Shown here in pieces: positions 24,395 through 35,633 of a stretch of 64,000 bases of DNA. The notes beneath the pieces are model-generated. The model saw only the letters and a program-made list of their open reading frames with translations. It was not told the DNA's origin and searched no databases. The position numbers and the translations under genes are program-made. This stretch comes from Lobosporangium transversale (lineage: Eukaryota > Mortierellomycota > Mortierellomycetes > Mortierellales > Mortierellaceae): contig NW_019029041.1 of NCBI RefSeq assembly GCF_002105155.1, positions 124,001 to 188,000 of the forward strand, given 5' to 3'. Each line of letters starts with the position of its first letter. Positions within the stretch are counted from its first letter, which is position 1.

Positions 24395-24558
24395 AAACTT
24401 CTTTTAGAGGAAAAGAATGAAATGAGTGCAATTGGTTGGTTGCGTTTTATTTGAGTTGGAGCAGATCATTAGAAATAAAATAAAACAAAAATTTTCATAA
24501 TGATGTCAGGTACAAGTCACCGATGATGCATTTAGTCTCTCACTCCTTCCTAAACACA
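23856..24558. other. Intergenic with T/A inverted tract and small hairpin
   Basis: Contains poly(A)-site-like AATAAAAAT near 24008, a 9-bp perfect stem with a 6-base loop at 24198-24221, and T30-A10 at 24358-24397. No gene is seen. Confidence 0.5.
24358..24397. repeat. T(30)A(10) tract
   Basis: A run of about 30 T is followed immediately by 10 A, able to fold into a hairpin. Confidence 0.9.
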
Positions 24559-24566
24559 TATAAAAG
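24559..24566 (+). promoter_or_regulatory. TATA box of the LEA-like gene
   Basis: TATAAAAG lies 113 bp upstream of ATG 24679, a good distance for a fungal TATA box with a short leader. The presence of a canonical TATA fits a stress-regulated gene. Confidence 0.6.
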
Positions 24567-24678
24567 GGATCCTGGGGCCATCGAATATTGAAGTTCAAAC
24601 GTTCAATCTTTCTCTCTTCTCATTTCTACACAAATAGTACTCCAAAAACTCAATAAACAAATCACACCACGACACATC

Positions 24679-25604
24679 ATGTCTCTTCTTCGCCACACCG
24701 TTCGCCGCTCTTTCAATGTTGCCATTGCTAACAAGAACACACCTGCTGTAACCAGGATCCCTCTTGTTGCCCGCACATTCTCGAGGTAAAAATAGAAAAT
24801 AGATACAGGCAAACGGCAAACCGTTTTATATTTACATTTGTACGATTTTTAACGGCTAATTAACGGACTTTTTAATTCTATGATCTGTTACCCATTACTC
24901 CATAAATGATGTTTTTAAAAAGCAATACTCCTCAATATAACGATCAAAACCTGATCAAGCACGCTCCTGGATGGGAGGAAGGAAATGCATCTGCTAGCGA
25001 GGCCAGTGTCAAGGCTGATCGCGAGCCTCACCCAGAGGATGTCAGGCATTTGCAGAATGAGTCTGTGAAGCACTTGAAGGACAAGCACGGAGATAGCGCC
25101 AGTATGGTCGATGATCTCAAGATTAAGGCTCAAGATGCGGGTGAGAATATGTCGAACCAGGCCAAGCAATATGCTAACAAAGCCATGAACAGGGGTGAGA
25201 CTCTTGCACAGCAAGGCAAAGAATATGCACAAAAGGCCATGAACGTTGGCGAGAATATGAGTGAGAGCCTTACGGGACAGAGTAAAGAGTATGCCCAGAA
25301 GATTAAGAATGCTGCTGAGGACATGACTGGGGACCTGTCCGGAAAGGGCCAAGAATATGCCAATAAGGCAAAGGGTGCAGGAGCAGAAGCAGCTAAGCAG
25401 GGTCAACAGTATGCGGAAAAAGCCAAGCAGGCAGGTGAAGAGGTATCGAAGCAAGGCCAACAATATGGAGAGAAGGCAAAGCAACAAGCACAGCAGGCTA
25501 GCGAAACTATGATGGGAGGAGTTAAGGCTGGAGCAGAGAAGATGACTCAATTTGTGAAGGAGTCTGTTGACTCTGCCAAGAAGGCTGTTGGCATGGACAA
25601 GTAA
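24679..25604 (+). CDS. Mitochondrial LEA-like (late embryogenesis abundant type) protein
   Basis: Two exons, 24679-24785 and 24923-25604, in frame; 262 aa. The first 37 residues (MSLLRHTVRRSFNVAIA..., ending VARTFSS) are a strong mitochondrial presequence with an Arg-based cleavage context. The mature part is hydrophilic, Ala/Lys/Gln/Glu-rich and amphipathic. It is built from repeats of about 11-15 residues of the type GQQYAEKAKQAGEE, KGQEYANKAKGAGAE and GKEYAQKAMNVGE, characteristic of group 3 LEA and related desiccation proteins. Such proteins are disordered in solution and fold into helices on drying, protecting inner membranes. The end is QFVKESVDSAKKAVGMDK. There is no transmembrane segment. 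The function is inferred from composition and repeats, not from a catalytic motif. Confidence 0.68.
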
Positions 25605-26247
25605 AAAAAAAAGCTTTATATTTTAGACAACCTTTGTAAATAGCACACACAACAAATTAAACCTTTTTTCGTCAGAATGTGGAATGATATCAAATATGGA
25701 AATATGCATAATTAAGTGGCTAGAAGATCTCATTCAAATAAGAGAGGGTAAATGCCAACATTATTCTTTTTGATTCTGCCACCCCACAGTCACGACGAGC
25801 TTGCAGCCGACAGGGCTTGGACAATAAAGGCTGGTAGTGTGTTGTACATGTACACAAAAAAAAAAAAAAAAAAAACAGGAACAAGAACCTGCAAGGAACC
25901 AAAAAGCATAAACAGGATGGTTTCTATGCGGGTGCAAAATGGTTCTTTCCTTCCCTTTCTTTTTATTTTATTCTTTCTTCCTTCTTCTCCTTCCTTTTCC
26001 TCCTTCTTCTCTTCTTAGTGGCTGTATAATACTCACTCAGCTTCATTCATCTCGTTGCCTCTTTGCCAAAGACCAACAAATCATCCTGCCTCCTTTTTCA
26101 TCCTCGATCCTTGTGCACTCCATCTTTCTACATCAACTACTTTCTTGATCACATCGCTGCTCTCTTTTTTACGAAATAAGCCATACAGTTCCTTTCTTAC
26201 CTTCTCACTAACTTTCTTCAAATCATACTCAATATATTAATCTCATC
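25605..26247. other. Intergenic; CT-rich promoter of DNAJC7-like gene
   Basis: Holds an A-run at about 25856-25875 and long CT-rich DNA at about 25940-26200 ahead of ATG 26248. No gene is seen. Confidence 0.45.
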
Positions 26248-26852
26248 ATGCCTGCAGAAGCTATGGATATGGATCAGATTGAAAGTCCTTTGTAAGTGAA
26301 CAACTGTTTAGTCTCGTCTACCAATAACATGTGAGATTTCATTCTGTACCTGGGTACTCGGTATTTTTTTCCCGATCTTTCTATTTGGGCTACCACGTTT
26401 GTAGCCTTTTAATCCGACCTTTTCATTCCGATTAATGCCAAGTTATGCCTTCGATTTGTTTATCTATTTACAATACTTATTGTCTCTTCATTGGTATTGC
26501 CAATACTTTTTTTTTATTTATTTTTTTATACAAAAAAAAGGTCTGCTGAACAAATCAAGACACAGGCAAACCAGGAATATAAAGTTGGCAACTATGCAGC
26601 AGCCGTAGATCTCTACAGTCAGTCAATCAAGATAGAGCCATCAAATGCAACTTATTACGGAAACCGATCGGCAGCGCTCATGATGATCAAAAAGTACAGC
26701 GATGCATATAAAGACTGTCAAACTGCTATCCAGTTAGACCCGACTTTTGTTAAGGTATTGTCTCATTTTTTTTAAAGTGTGTTTATTGGCTATTTGTTAT
26801 TAGTCATTGGTCATTGGTCGATAAGGTAGAAAGCTAACCAGACTTTTGCGCC

Positions 26853-26891
<39 letters not shown>

Positions 26892-28160
26892 ATTAAATTG
26901 ACTCAATAGGGTTATCTTCGTGGTGCAAAGTGTCAATTACAACTCGGAAATGTCAATGAATCCATCAGGTTGTACACCAAGGTACTAGAGATGGAGCCCA
27001 ATAACGCCCAGGCGATCAAAGAGCGGACTCAAGTTAGCCATGTGCAAGCACAGATCGATCAGATTCAAATGTACATGAGCAATAAACAGTTTGGTCTTGG
27101 TGCCAACGCTTGTGATCGTCTCATTGGCATGGTCGATGCTGCACCCAGAAGATGGATGATCTGGAAAGGAGAGTGTCTTATTGGCAAGAAGGACTTCAAC
27201 GGCGCTAGTTCTGTGGCCATGGATCTTCTCCGTCAGGATTCTCAAAACTCTGATGCCATCTATCTACGAGCTCAGGTTCTTTACAGCCAAGGCGAGAATA
27301 CCAAGGCTGTTACACATTGCGCAGAAGCTCTGCGGTGCGACCCTGATTGCTCAAAGGCTCGTGTCCTCATGAAAAAGGCCAAGAACCTGGAGGCGCAAAA
27401 GACTGCTGGTAACGATGCATTCAAAGCAGGTAAACTTCAAGAAGCCTATGATCTGTATACCGCAGCATTAGCCATTGATCCCGAAAATGAGAGTACGAAC
27501 AGCAAACTTTATTCGAACCGAGCCACGGTGTTGTCCAAGTTGGGACGGTATGAAGAAGCTGTTCAGGACTGCGATGCAAGTCTGAAGCTAGACTCAGGAT
27601 TTGTCAAAGTTCTGCGTAAGCGTGCAGAGTGTCAACTCAAGTTAGAAAAGTACGAGGAGGCTGTTCGGGATCTCAAGGCTGCGCTTGAATTTGACAAGAG
27701 TAATAGGGATGTTCGTCGCGAGCTGCAGGCAGCAGAGCTTGAACTGAAGAAGTCATTGCGCAAGGATTATTACAAGATCTTGGGTGTCTCCAAAGACGCT
27801 GGTGAAAGCGAGATTAAAAAGGCATACCGGAGGCAAGCCTTGTTATACCATCCAGACAAGAATGATGGAGATCCAGTTGCAGAGGCCAAGTTTAAGGATG
27901 TTGGAGAGGCTTATGCCGTGCTAAGTGACCCATCGAAAAAGCATCGATATGATAATGGCATGGATGTCGACGGTAGTAGTGGTATGGATGACTTTGGAGG
28001 TGGTGATGTTAATTCGATGTTCTATCAGATGTTCATGAACCAACAGGGTATGGGTGGGGGATCACCTTTTGGTGGTACATTCAATGGCGGTGGATTTGGT
28101 GGATCACCATTCGGACATAGCCATGGCGGCCGTGGGCAACATAGTTTCCATTTCGACTAA
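26248..28160 (+). CDS. DNAJC7: TPR and J-domain co-chaperone, DNAJC7 (TPR2) type
   Basis: Three exons, 26248-26291, 26541-26754 and 26910-28160, all in frame; 502 aa, close to human DNAJC7. The first exon gives only [18 protein letters not shown] motifs run from residue 16 ([20 protein letters not shown]) to about 350, in two blocks split by a linker, as in the family. The J domain starts at about residue 370 ([20 protein letters not shown]) with the HPD signature in LLYHPDKN at about 400. A Gly/Phe-rich tail follows (about 440-502). Such proteins bind Hsp70 and Hsp90 through the TPRs and move clients between them in the cytosol. Intron 2 contains about 33 consecutive A. Confidence 0.92.
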
Positions 28161-28321
28161 ACAAATACATTTATGATTGCCATCCATCAAAACCATGAGC
28201 TTGACATTAAAATTATTTACAATTAACTTGCCTCGACAGTCACTACAACAGTTAAATTTTAGTACATGTTTGAATCATTCCATTTTATATGCGATCCACA
28301 TCACAATAGTCCAAACTCACA

Positions 28322-29844
28322 ATGTCATCCAAACGAGTGGCTCTACCATCACTCAACTCTACATCCAAAAAAGATGCTTTGAAGCCAGTTAAGGTCCAAC
28401 GTTACAGAGCGGGTCAGGTACCCGAAGGCTATGTCGATCCAGCATTAGAGTCCTCAGACGATGAAGAAGAGGAGACGGCAGCAACAGGACGTGGAGGACT
28501 TGCAAAAGCAGGGCGCATCAATGTGTCGATTGCACAGGATGAACAACCACGAGTAGCATATCAAGTCTTGAACGTGGAACAAATGACTAAGCAACGACAG
28601 CTGGAACGAGTAACCTCTAGTGGTACAGCAGCATCAGCAGAGGGTGATCGACGTTTGGCGCGTTTACAGGCAATTCATTTAGAAGATAGGAGGAGCCGTG
28701 GAGATACTAAATCAAGAAGAAGACGTGAAGATAGCGACGATAGTGATGAACAAGATAAAGATGAGGCACAAGGCGAAGAAGAAGATGATGAAGAAGCCGC
28801 AGCGAGGAGGCGAGAAGCTGCTAGAGCAAGAGCTATGCGTGGAGATGACGAACAAGAACTGTGGGAACAAGGTGAAGAGGAAGAAGAGGAAGAAGATCAT
28901 GCAGATCGTAAGAGCAGAGCAAAGCGTGATGGCGAGGTAATTTTTTTAACAAAAAAAAAAAAGAAGTTTGGAAAACGATCAGGGGATGAAGAAGAAAGCC
29001 TTTTTGTTTATTCATTATTGCTTCATCTATCACATTGCCCGGTCTTAATAGGAGAGTGAAGGTTCTTCTGAATATACATCGGGATCAGAGGAAGAATCAG
29101 AGGATGAAATTGCGTCAAGGCGGAAACTCATGAAGCCTGTATTTGTTCCAAAGTATGTCTTTTTTATTTTTTTTTCCTTTTACTTTTTTAAAAAAGGCAT
29201 TGGGGCTACACTTCTCTAATCTATATCCTCTTTTTATTCACTTGTTTATTTTAACCACACTAAGGTCGCAGAGGATCACCATCGACGAAGTTAAAAACCC
29301 GGATGTTGCGTTTGAGTTGGCAGAAAAGGCTCGGCTTGAGGCAATTGAAGAGCGAAAAAAGGAGTCACATGAGTTACTCAAGCAATATATCGCTCGGCAG
29401 GCAGAGGTGGAAGAAGTGCCTGATACAGATAATTTAGAGGATGTGGATGACACTGATGGACTAGATGAAGAAGCCGAGTTTGAGCAATGGAAGTTGCGAG
29501 AATTGAAGCGTATCAAACGTGATCGTGAAGAACTGGAAGCGTAAGTTGAAGAAACAAAAAAAAAAAAAAAAGAAAGAAATAGAACACTGGTGCCCATGCG
29601 GGAATTGACTACAATTATAACATTTCTTTTCTTCTATTTATCAATAGTCGCGAAGCAGAAAAAGCTGAAATTGAGCGACGAAGAGAGTTGACTGAGGAAG
29701 AGCGTGTAAAAGAAGATATGGCGTACCTTGCGAAAAAGGCTAAAGAAGAGCAAGCTAACAAAAAATCGGCTGTCGTTGAAAAGTATCACCATAAGGGAGC
29801 CTTCTTTATGGTATGTTATTGCTTATATTGAAATCTAGCTTTAC

Positions 29845-29878
<34 letters not shown>

Positions 29879-30489
29879 AAAACATCGTAATAAGGAAAAT
29901 AATTTGCTCCATCTCTATTTTTGGTGACTTGTAGGATTCTGACGAGGCTATTTTAAAACGTTCAACGGCCGAGGCGACTCCAGATGCAATCAAGAATATT
30001 AAAGCTTTACCCAAGATCATGCAAGTCCGCAATTTCGGACGTGCCGGTCAGACGAAGTACACAACACTTAAAGACCAGGATACATCCCAGCGGTCTGGAT
30101 GGACGGATCCAATGTCAAGAAACCTTATTCAACGACATCGTATGGGTGGACTTCGTGGAGAGGATGTTAAGATTGCTTCGAAAATGAATAGACGCGATGG
30201 AGGAGGACGAGGACAAGGACGTGGCGAAAAAGAAAATGCAAATAACATGCAGTTGGGGAGTCGTAGTGATCATTATAGTGGTAGTAGACACTATCGTGAT
30301 AATGATCGGAGTAGGGACAGAGACAGAGATAGAGGCAGGGATAGTGGCTCATCCTCTCGCGGAAACAGTGGTCGTGATCGTGATCGCTATTCAGAAAGAT
30401 CATCGTCATCATACCACGACCGAGACAGGGATCGGGACCGCGACCGCAGCCGAGTTGAAAGTGAGCCTAGTAAAAGGCGCCGTTATTAA
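28322..30489 (+). CDS. MFAP1: Spliceosomal protein MFAP1
   Basis: Five exons, 28322-28936, 29052-29152, 29265-29540, 29648-29810 and 29935-30489, in frame; 569 aa, longer than the animal protein (about 440) because of the tail. The N-terminus has VKVQRYRAGQVPEGY. The middle is acidic/basic helical. The conserved MFAP1 domain includes MKPVFVPKSQRITIDE, KYHHKGAFFMDSDE (at the exon 4/5 border), and KDQDTSQRSGW. The last 75 residues are an RD/RS-like tail (DRDRDRGRDSG), unlike typical orthologues. MFAP1 joins the precatalytic spliceosome B complex (Spp381-related in yeast). Intron 4 holds a 32-T run. The gene lies 161 bp after the DNAJC7-like stop, on the same strand. Confidence 0.95.
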
Positions 30490-30798
30490 CACTGAAAGCA
30501 TTTGAAGTGTCATGTGTATGATAATATAATATAATATCAATAATCAGACCAAGTGGTGCACAAAGGATTATTTGAAAGCTTGGTTATTTCGCCCAAACGG
30601 GTGCGGCCAATCATAACTGGGAAAAGGAAATCTTTCTGTCGTCACAGGGCATTTTAAGATCTGTCCCCAACCTTTCTTCATTCAAAACATCCGTTAGCAT
30701 CCTTTGTTTTTATTAACAGCCATTCAATCTGTAGACCCATAGCTTACTTCCTCCAGCATCCACTCGCTCAAGTAATCTTAAAACCCCTTTCCACCATA

Positions 30799-32299
30799 AT
30801 GCCAGTCTACAGAGAGATTAGCCAAAACACAGATACCTCACCAATACCAACTGAAATCTCAATACAATGGTCATGTACCTGTCCGTTGGAGGGAGATGGT
30901 TCCATTCAAGACATGAACACTATAGCCACTACTACTACCTCCACCACCTCAACTACAGCTGCTCCAACAGATATACCCCCTAATGCTAGTAGCTCGCCTT
31001 CACAACAATATTCCTCAACACAGTCCGAGGGGCAACAGGAAGAACAGCATGAACAAGCACAAGAGGAAGAGCGAGAACAAGGGCAACCAGCAAAGAAACA
31101 CGTTTTGACTTGTCTCCTTCATTCTAGCAATTCACCTGATTTGCTGAAGCAGCAGTTGGCCAAGAAGAAGAGGAAATTAGAGATCGACCAACAACTGCGC
31201 AAGAAGAAGCAATATCAACCAAAGCGATACGATCCGTTTGAGCCTGTTCGTATGCTTCCATCCAGGACTTTTGACCTCTATGCTGGATCACAGTTTCGGG
31301 GAATCCAACGATCAGGAAGTAATAGCTATGAAGTCCTGGTTGATATCAAGGTAACAATAATAAAAGAAAAAAAAAAAATTAAGAGAAACTTCGGAGTTGG
31401 ATGTTTTTCAACATGGAAATAATTAATTTTATAATGGCGATCGCTTTTGCCCTATCCGGGAAAACTGTGTAAAAACCTGAATAGCATGTAGATTTGGAGG
31501 CTTCGTTCTTGTGCGGATATTTGCGCATCGAAGGTTTGACGGATGAATACCCAGAGTTGACGACATATTTCGAAGCAGAGATCATAGGTCCAAAGTTCTC
31601 ATTCATTACACAAAAATGGGATGCCACAGAATTGATTGACGAGGAGCATTGGGTAAGGGCTGTGTGCTTTTTTTTTTTTTTTTTTTTTTTTTTTTGTTTT
31701 TTTTTCCTTCCTTTAATTCTCTTTTTTTAAAAAAATTGTTAATCGTTTTCTTTTCCTTTATTTTATTTTATTTTATTTTATTTTTTAAAAAAAATATATA
31801 TTCAGTCTCTATTCAAGCCATTCGACTGTTTGGCAAGTTCTGTGTTTTATGGCGTGGATATGCATAGCCATGAGGATGATAATAACGATGAGGATGATAG
31901 TAACTCAGTGCACTGTTCGCATCATCATCACTATGATCCTCATACATATGACCATCAGAACGAGAGCGTAGTGTTTATGCGATGGAAGGAGCATTTCCTC
32001 GTACCTGATCATCGAGTTCGAGGGATTTCTGGAGCAAGCTTCGCTGGATTTTATTACATCTGTTATAGCAAGCTCACTGGTGAGATTGATGGATACTACT
32101 ATCACCAGACGAGCGAAAAGTAAGTAGAGTGAATATGAAAGCAAACGTTGCTAGTTGCTGATTTTAAGTCGATGGAAATGATCTTAATACCACTTTTTTC
32201 TCTTTCTCTCTCTCTCTCTTTTTTTATTGGCATAGGCATCAACAGTTGTTATTGCAGCATGTTGATGACCGATCCTTTGGCTTGTTTGAGTTCCGTTAG
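30799..32299 (+). CDS. GID4: GID/CTLH ubiquitin ligase substrate receptor Gid4 (Vid24)
   Basis: Four exons, 30799-31350, 31485-31652, 31806-32119 and 32236-32299, in frame; 365 aa. Gid4 is the receptor that recognises Pro/N-degrons of gluconeogenic enzymes and hands them to the GID E3 ligase. After a variable, Glu/Gln-rich N-terminal region (1-160) come the barrel motifs [71 protein letters not shown] and [16 protein letters not shown], ending with [10 protein letters not shown]. The second exon must start at CATGTA (31485), because a later AG breaks the frame. Between the KWD and FMRWKE motifs, about residues 258-294 are an acidic then His-rich insertion ([20 protein letters not shown]). The gene ends soon after the domain. 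Confidence 0.96.
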
Positions 32300-34149
32300 G
32301 TTAGGATTAAGTAATAAAGTATCCTCTTGTTCTGATATTTCCAATTACGATTGGGATGTTTTTCCTTGACAGTTTTTGTGCCTTGTAGTTGCAGCCTGAT
32401 TGGACCCAGGAATATTGTCCATTGGCAAATGGCTTCACTAAAAGGCCTTATCGATGAAAGTATGAGCAGAAATCTCTAAAACCGACAAGAATATAATTTA
32501 GAGACCATGCCTATTTTTTGTAGTTGAATGACGGTTTTAATAAATACTGGGAACCTTACCAGCTGGAGAAAGTATGATCGAAAAGACTCATGGAAATAGG
32601 ACATTCTGGTGCTGAAACAATCCTTTCCAAGGCTAACCCTCATGGCAGTTTTATTGTTTGCTACTTAGGGAAGGTGAATAGGAAGGAAAAGGTTGGAAAA
32701 TAAATAGGTGTATGAAATTTTGGTGAAAGAGCATTACGAGCTTTATTTTTTATCAAGTTTTTGTATAAAGAAAAGGTGCAATATGAGTGATGAATGTGGT
32801 GTATTCCTATCCGGCTCGCCATTCACCAGTCATCCAGATAGCACTATCATGTATTATCGTAGATTGGTATCTCCTGCCCACTTTACACGATCATAAAGAT
32901 CACTCTCGTGCTTGCAGAAGTAGTTTTTTCATGGAAGAGTTCAATGACAATAGACTCGCAATTAAAGGTAGGCTACCTAGTAATGATAAGTCAACTCAAT
33001 AAGTTCAAATTCATTTTTCGCTTGCTGATGGGGAAATAAACCAAAGAAGACACTCTTACACAAGTCAAACAGAATGCAGAAGCCAAGTAGATGCGCGCTG
33101 TGCTCAACAGCCTCGGGGATAGGGCGTTGGATGCAATTTTTAGGGGACCTAGACTTGTCTATGCATTCGATAGTGTAGAGAGGCCCATCCGAGAGATAGA
33201 CGAATGCTTTTTTTTTTTTTTTTTTTTTAGGAAAAAAAAAAAAAAAAAAAAAAAAAAAAAGCACAGACCACAGCAGCTTTTAACTTTAAAACTTTAAATT
33301 GGCATTTAATTCTTGTCTGAAATTCCGATATCAGTGTCAACAATCTGATCAAAAGCAGGCAAACATCCTCAAAAAAGTATGAAAAGTATACCTTGGCCAC
33401 GAGGAAAGGATACAAGCAGGCTCCCACATCTGCCTGTTACGACGCGAATGAGACTTGAGGAAAGGAGAGTGAGAGACAGAAACTGTCAACCAATATATTT
33501 AGTCCATGTGCGTCATCGCTCAGTAGTACTTGATATATAAGCGCATCCTTTTCTCCTTCTTTTTTATATATATATAAGAGATATGGATGGGGGTTGATAC
33601 ATGATAATATACAGAGATGCTTCTTTTTTTTTTTTTTTTTTTTTTTTTGTTGATATGCGATTGTGTGATGTGTTGATGCGTGATGTATGGATGACAATCT
33701 AAAAAGTCGATCCAGCCAATCGCCATTCCCCACAAGTCCTGCTTCCCTAAGTTCTTTTCTTTCTTCTGTCTCTCACTCCTTAAACAAAGCCCCAGCTAAT
33801 TTGAATGGCACCATATCTTAAGGAGCCAACCTCTTGAAGGCAGCCTGCGAGGGATCCAACGAGCCCGAGGAGCAGTATATGGAGGAGCAAGTGCCAACCA
33901 CAGTGGCCACCACAGATTGACTATTGCCAGTGATATGCGTAAATTTGCCCGTTTTGCGGCCCAAGGAATACCACTGGGACATATTTTTTTTGTACTTCCT
34001 ATCAGCAATTGCTATATAGTAAGATTATAAGCTTTGGGAAGGAATTTGATGAGGCAGAGGCCTTGCTATTTGACGCGAGATTCCGCTAGAAATAGAGCGA
34101 GCATGAGGAGCTTATCATTTACCTTGATAATAACAATTTTGTCACCCCA
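32300..34149. other. Gene-poor region with poly-T/A tracts
   Basis: No supported gene. Contains T21-AGG-A29 at about 33208-33260, a run of about 24 T near 33625-33648 and an AT tract near 33564-33577. Short open frames occur around 32790-33200 and 33800-33990 with mixed composition; these could be old transposon debris but are not assignable. Confidence 0.4.
33208..33260. repeat. Poly-T / poly-A inverted tract
   Basis: A run of about 21 T, then AGG, then about 29 A, which can pair into a hairpin. Confidence 0.9.
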
Positions 34150-34830
34150 CAGAGGACGGAGGAGAAGTGAGTGCTGATGTCATGAAGATCCGACAACAAT
34201 GGGCGATCTGCTACCGGCAGGAAGTGCCTTATTTTTCAATTGTTGCGAATAACTACATTGAATCATGGCACTACATTCTCCTGCGCCGCTTTCTTTTAAG
34301 AGAGACAACAGCGGCGAGCCGACAAAACGACCTATACTCTTGCAACATGAGTTCCACACTCTTAGAAGTGTATGATCAGCACTTTAAGAGTGAGGAGAAT
34401 GAACCCAGTCCAGAAGGTTGAACTTTGCATGAAGAAGATCGCAGAAGAATATCTTCGTAGTAAGGCTGGACAGGGAGTGAAGCTATCAAGCAGATTAACA
34501 ATGGGCTGCTCCGTGTGAAGTCATTCATGAGTGTTGGTGTGAAGTACGATGTCGTTATCAACTTCAGCAAGCCATCTCTCAGTCGTATAACAAGCTGCCC
34601 CTGTCCTTATTTCACATCACATAGTAGCTGTTGCAAGCATGTTGCCTTGGCCTGTCTTGAGATTCCACAGCTGCGGCTGTGGCACGCTGATGATGCCGAC
34701 ACCAAGAACGCCGGAGACAGCCAGCACATCTACCTGAACAAACCCATAAGAATTACTTGGCATATTCGCAGGAAGAGCTACGGGCCTTCAATATGGCAAA
34801 CAAGTATTGGATTCGTATTAATGCTCTAAG
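34150..34830 (+). pseudogene. Decayed MULE-type transposase fragment with SWIM zinc finger
   Basis: Two open pieces in different frames (34167-34421 and 34515-34829) together look like the C-terminal half of a Mutator-like (MULE) transposase. The first has WAICYRQEVPYFSIVANNYI followed by ESWHYILLRRFLLR, the post-catalytic motif of this family. The second contains a SWIM zinc finger of the CxC...CxH form (CPCPYF then CCKHVALACLEIP) after VGVKYDVVINFSKPS. Between them, 34422-34514 reads through stops, so at least one frameshift exists. No start, no catalytic DDE region and no terminal repeats are visible, so this is a relic rather than a working element. Confidence 0.65.
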
Positions 34831-35633
34831 GAAACCCAACAGTAGAGACTGGAGCCAATTGCCACAGTCCATTTAAATTGGAAAGGCATAAAATGAAAAG
34901 GTAATCAGCCCTTGACTCATGAAAATCCTGTAACCATTCCTTTGATTTCTGCATTTCATCTTTTTGACACAGTGTTCGCATCAGTCAATGGATAGCAATG
35001 GGTCACATGGTTCTGGTGCGTCTTATTGGCAACAACCAGCTTTAAAGGTAACTATACCTCCCCAAAAGGGGTTGCCTGCTCGATTTTGGAGAGAAGTCTC
35101 TGAAGTCACATGTCGGACCTTTGGTTTCTTTCAGCAAAGCGAATGATAACTCACCGACCAACTCTCTCTACTGACCAAACACAACGTAGCCTGGGGCCAA
35201 GTTGGTCTTTTGAGTCTGAATATGATTGGTGATTGTTCTACGAGAAATGTTTAGACGTTCTTGCAGGATAACGAGCTGGAAAAGCGCGCTAAAACCAAGC
35301 AGCATTTCCCCATCATTTTCGACGGCCTCTGCCAAATGCGCATTGAACTCTTCTAAAAATTCCTGAATAAGGATTGTTTTCCTTGGGTAATGAGCTCTTC
35401 CTTACATTTGGAGTAAGAGTGAAACACACCCCACCGAAGCTGCAAGCAATCCAGTCAATTGTGAACAAAAAATTAGAGAAGGCAGTTATTTTTGCAAGGT
35501 CACGTCACTTGGGGCATTCTCTTCATGTCATTAAGTCACAACTGTCGTGCATTGGCTGACATTTGTCTCCTTTTTTTCTTTGCTTCCTTTTTATCACCTA
35601 CAAAGAGCAGCAGTGCAACTACGCCATCCTACC
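34831..35633. other. Intergenic; possible transposon debris
   Basis: No complete gene. On the minus strand about 35168-35380 encodes about 70 open residues with HTH-like content (QLVILQERLNISRRTITNHI). On the plus strand 35374-35559 is open (KLQAIQSIVNKKLEKAVIFA). Neither can be assigned. Confidence 0.35.

Noticed and set aside
24915-25550. 211-codon minus-strand frame opposite the LEA-like gene
   Set aside because: It is the reverse shadow of the Ala/Lys/Gln repeats, giving a Leu/Ser-rich artefact.
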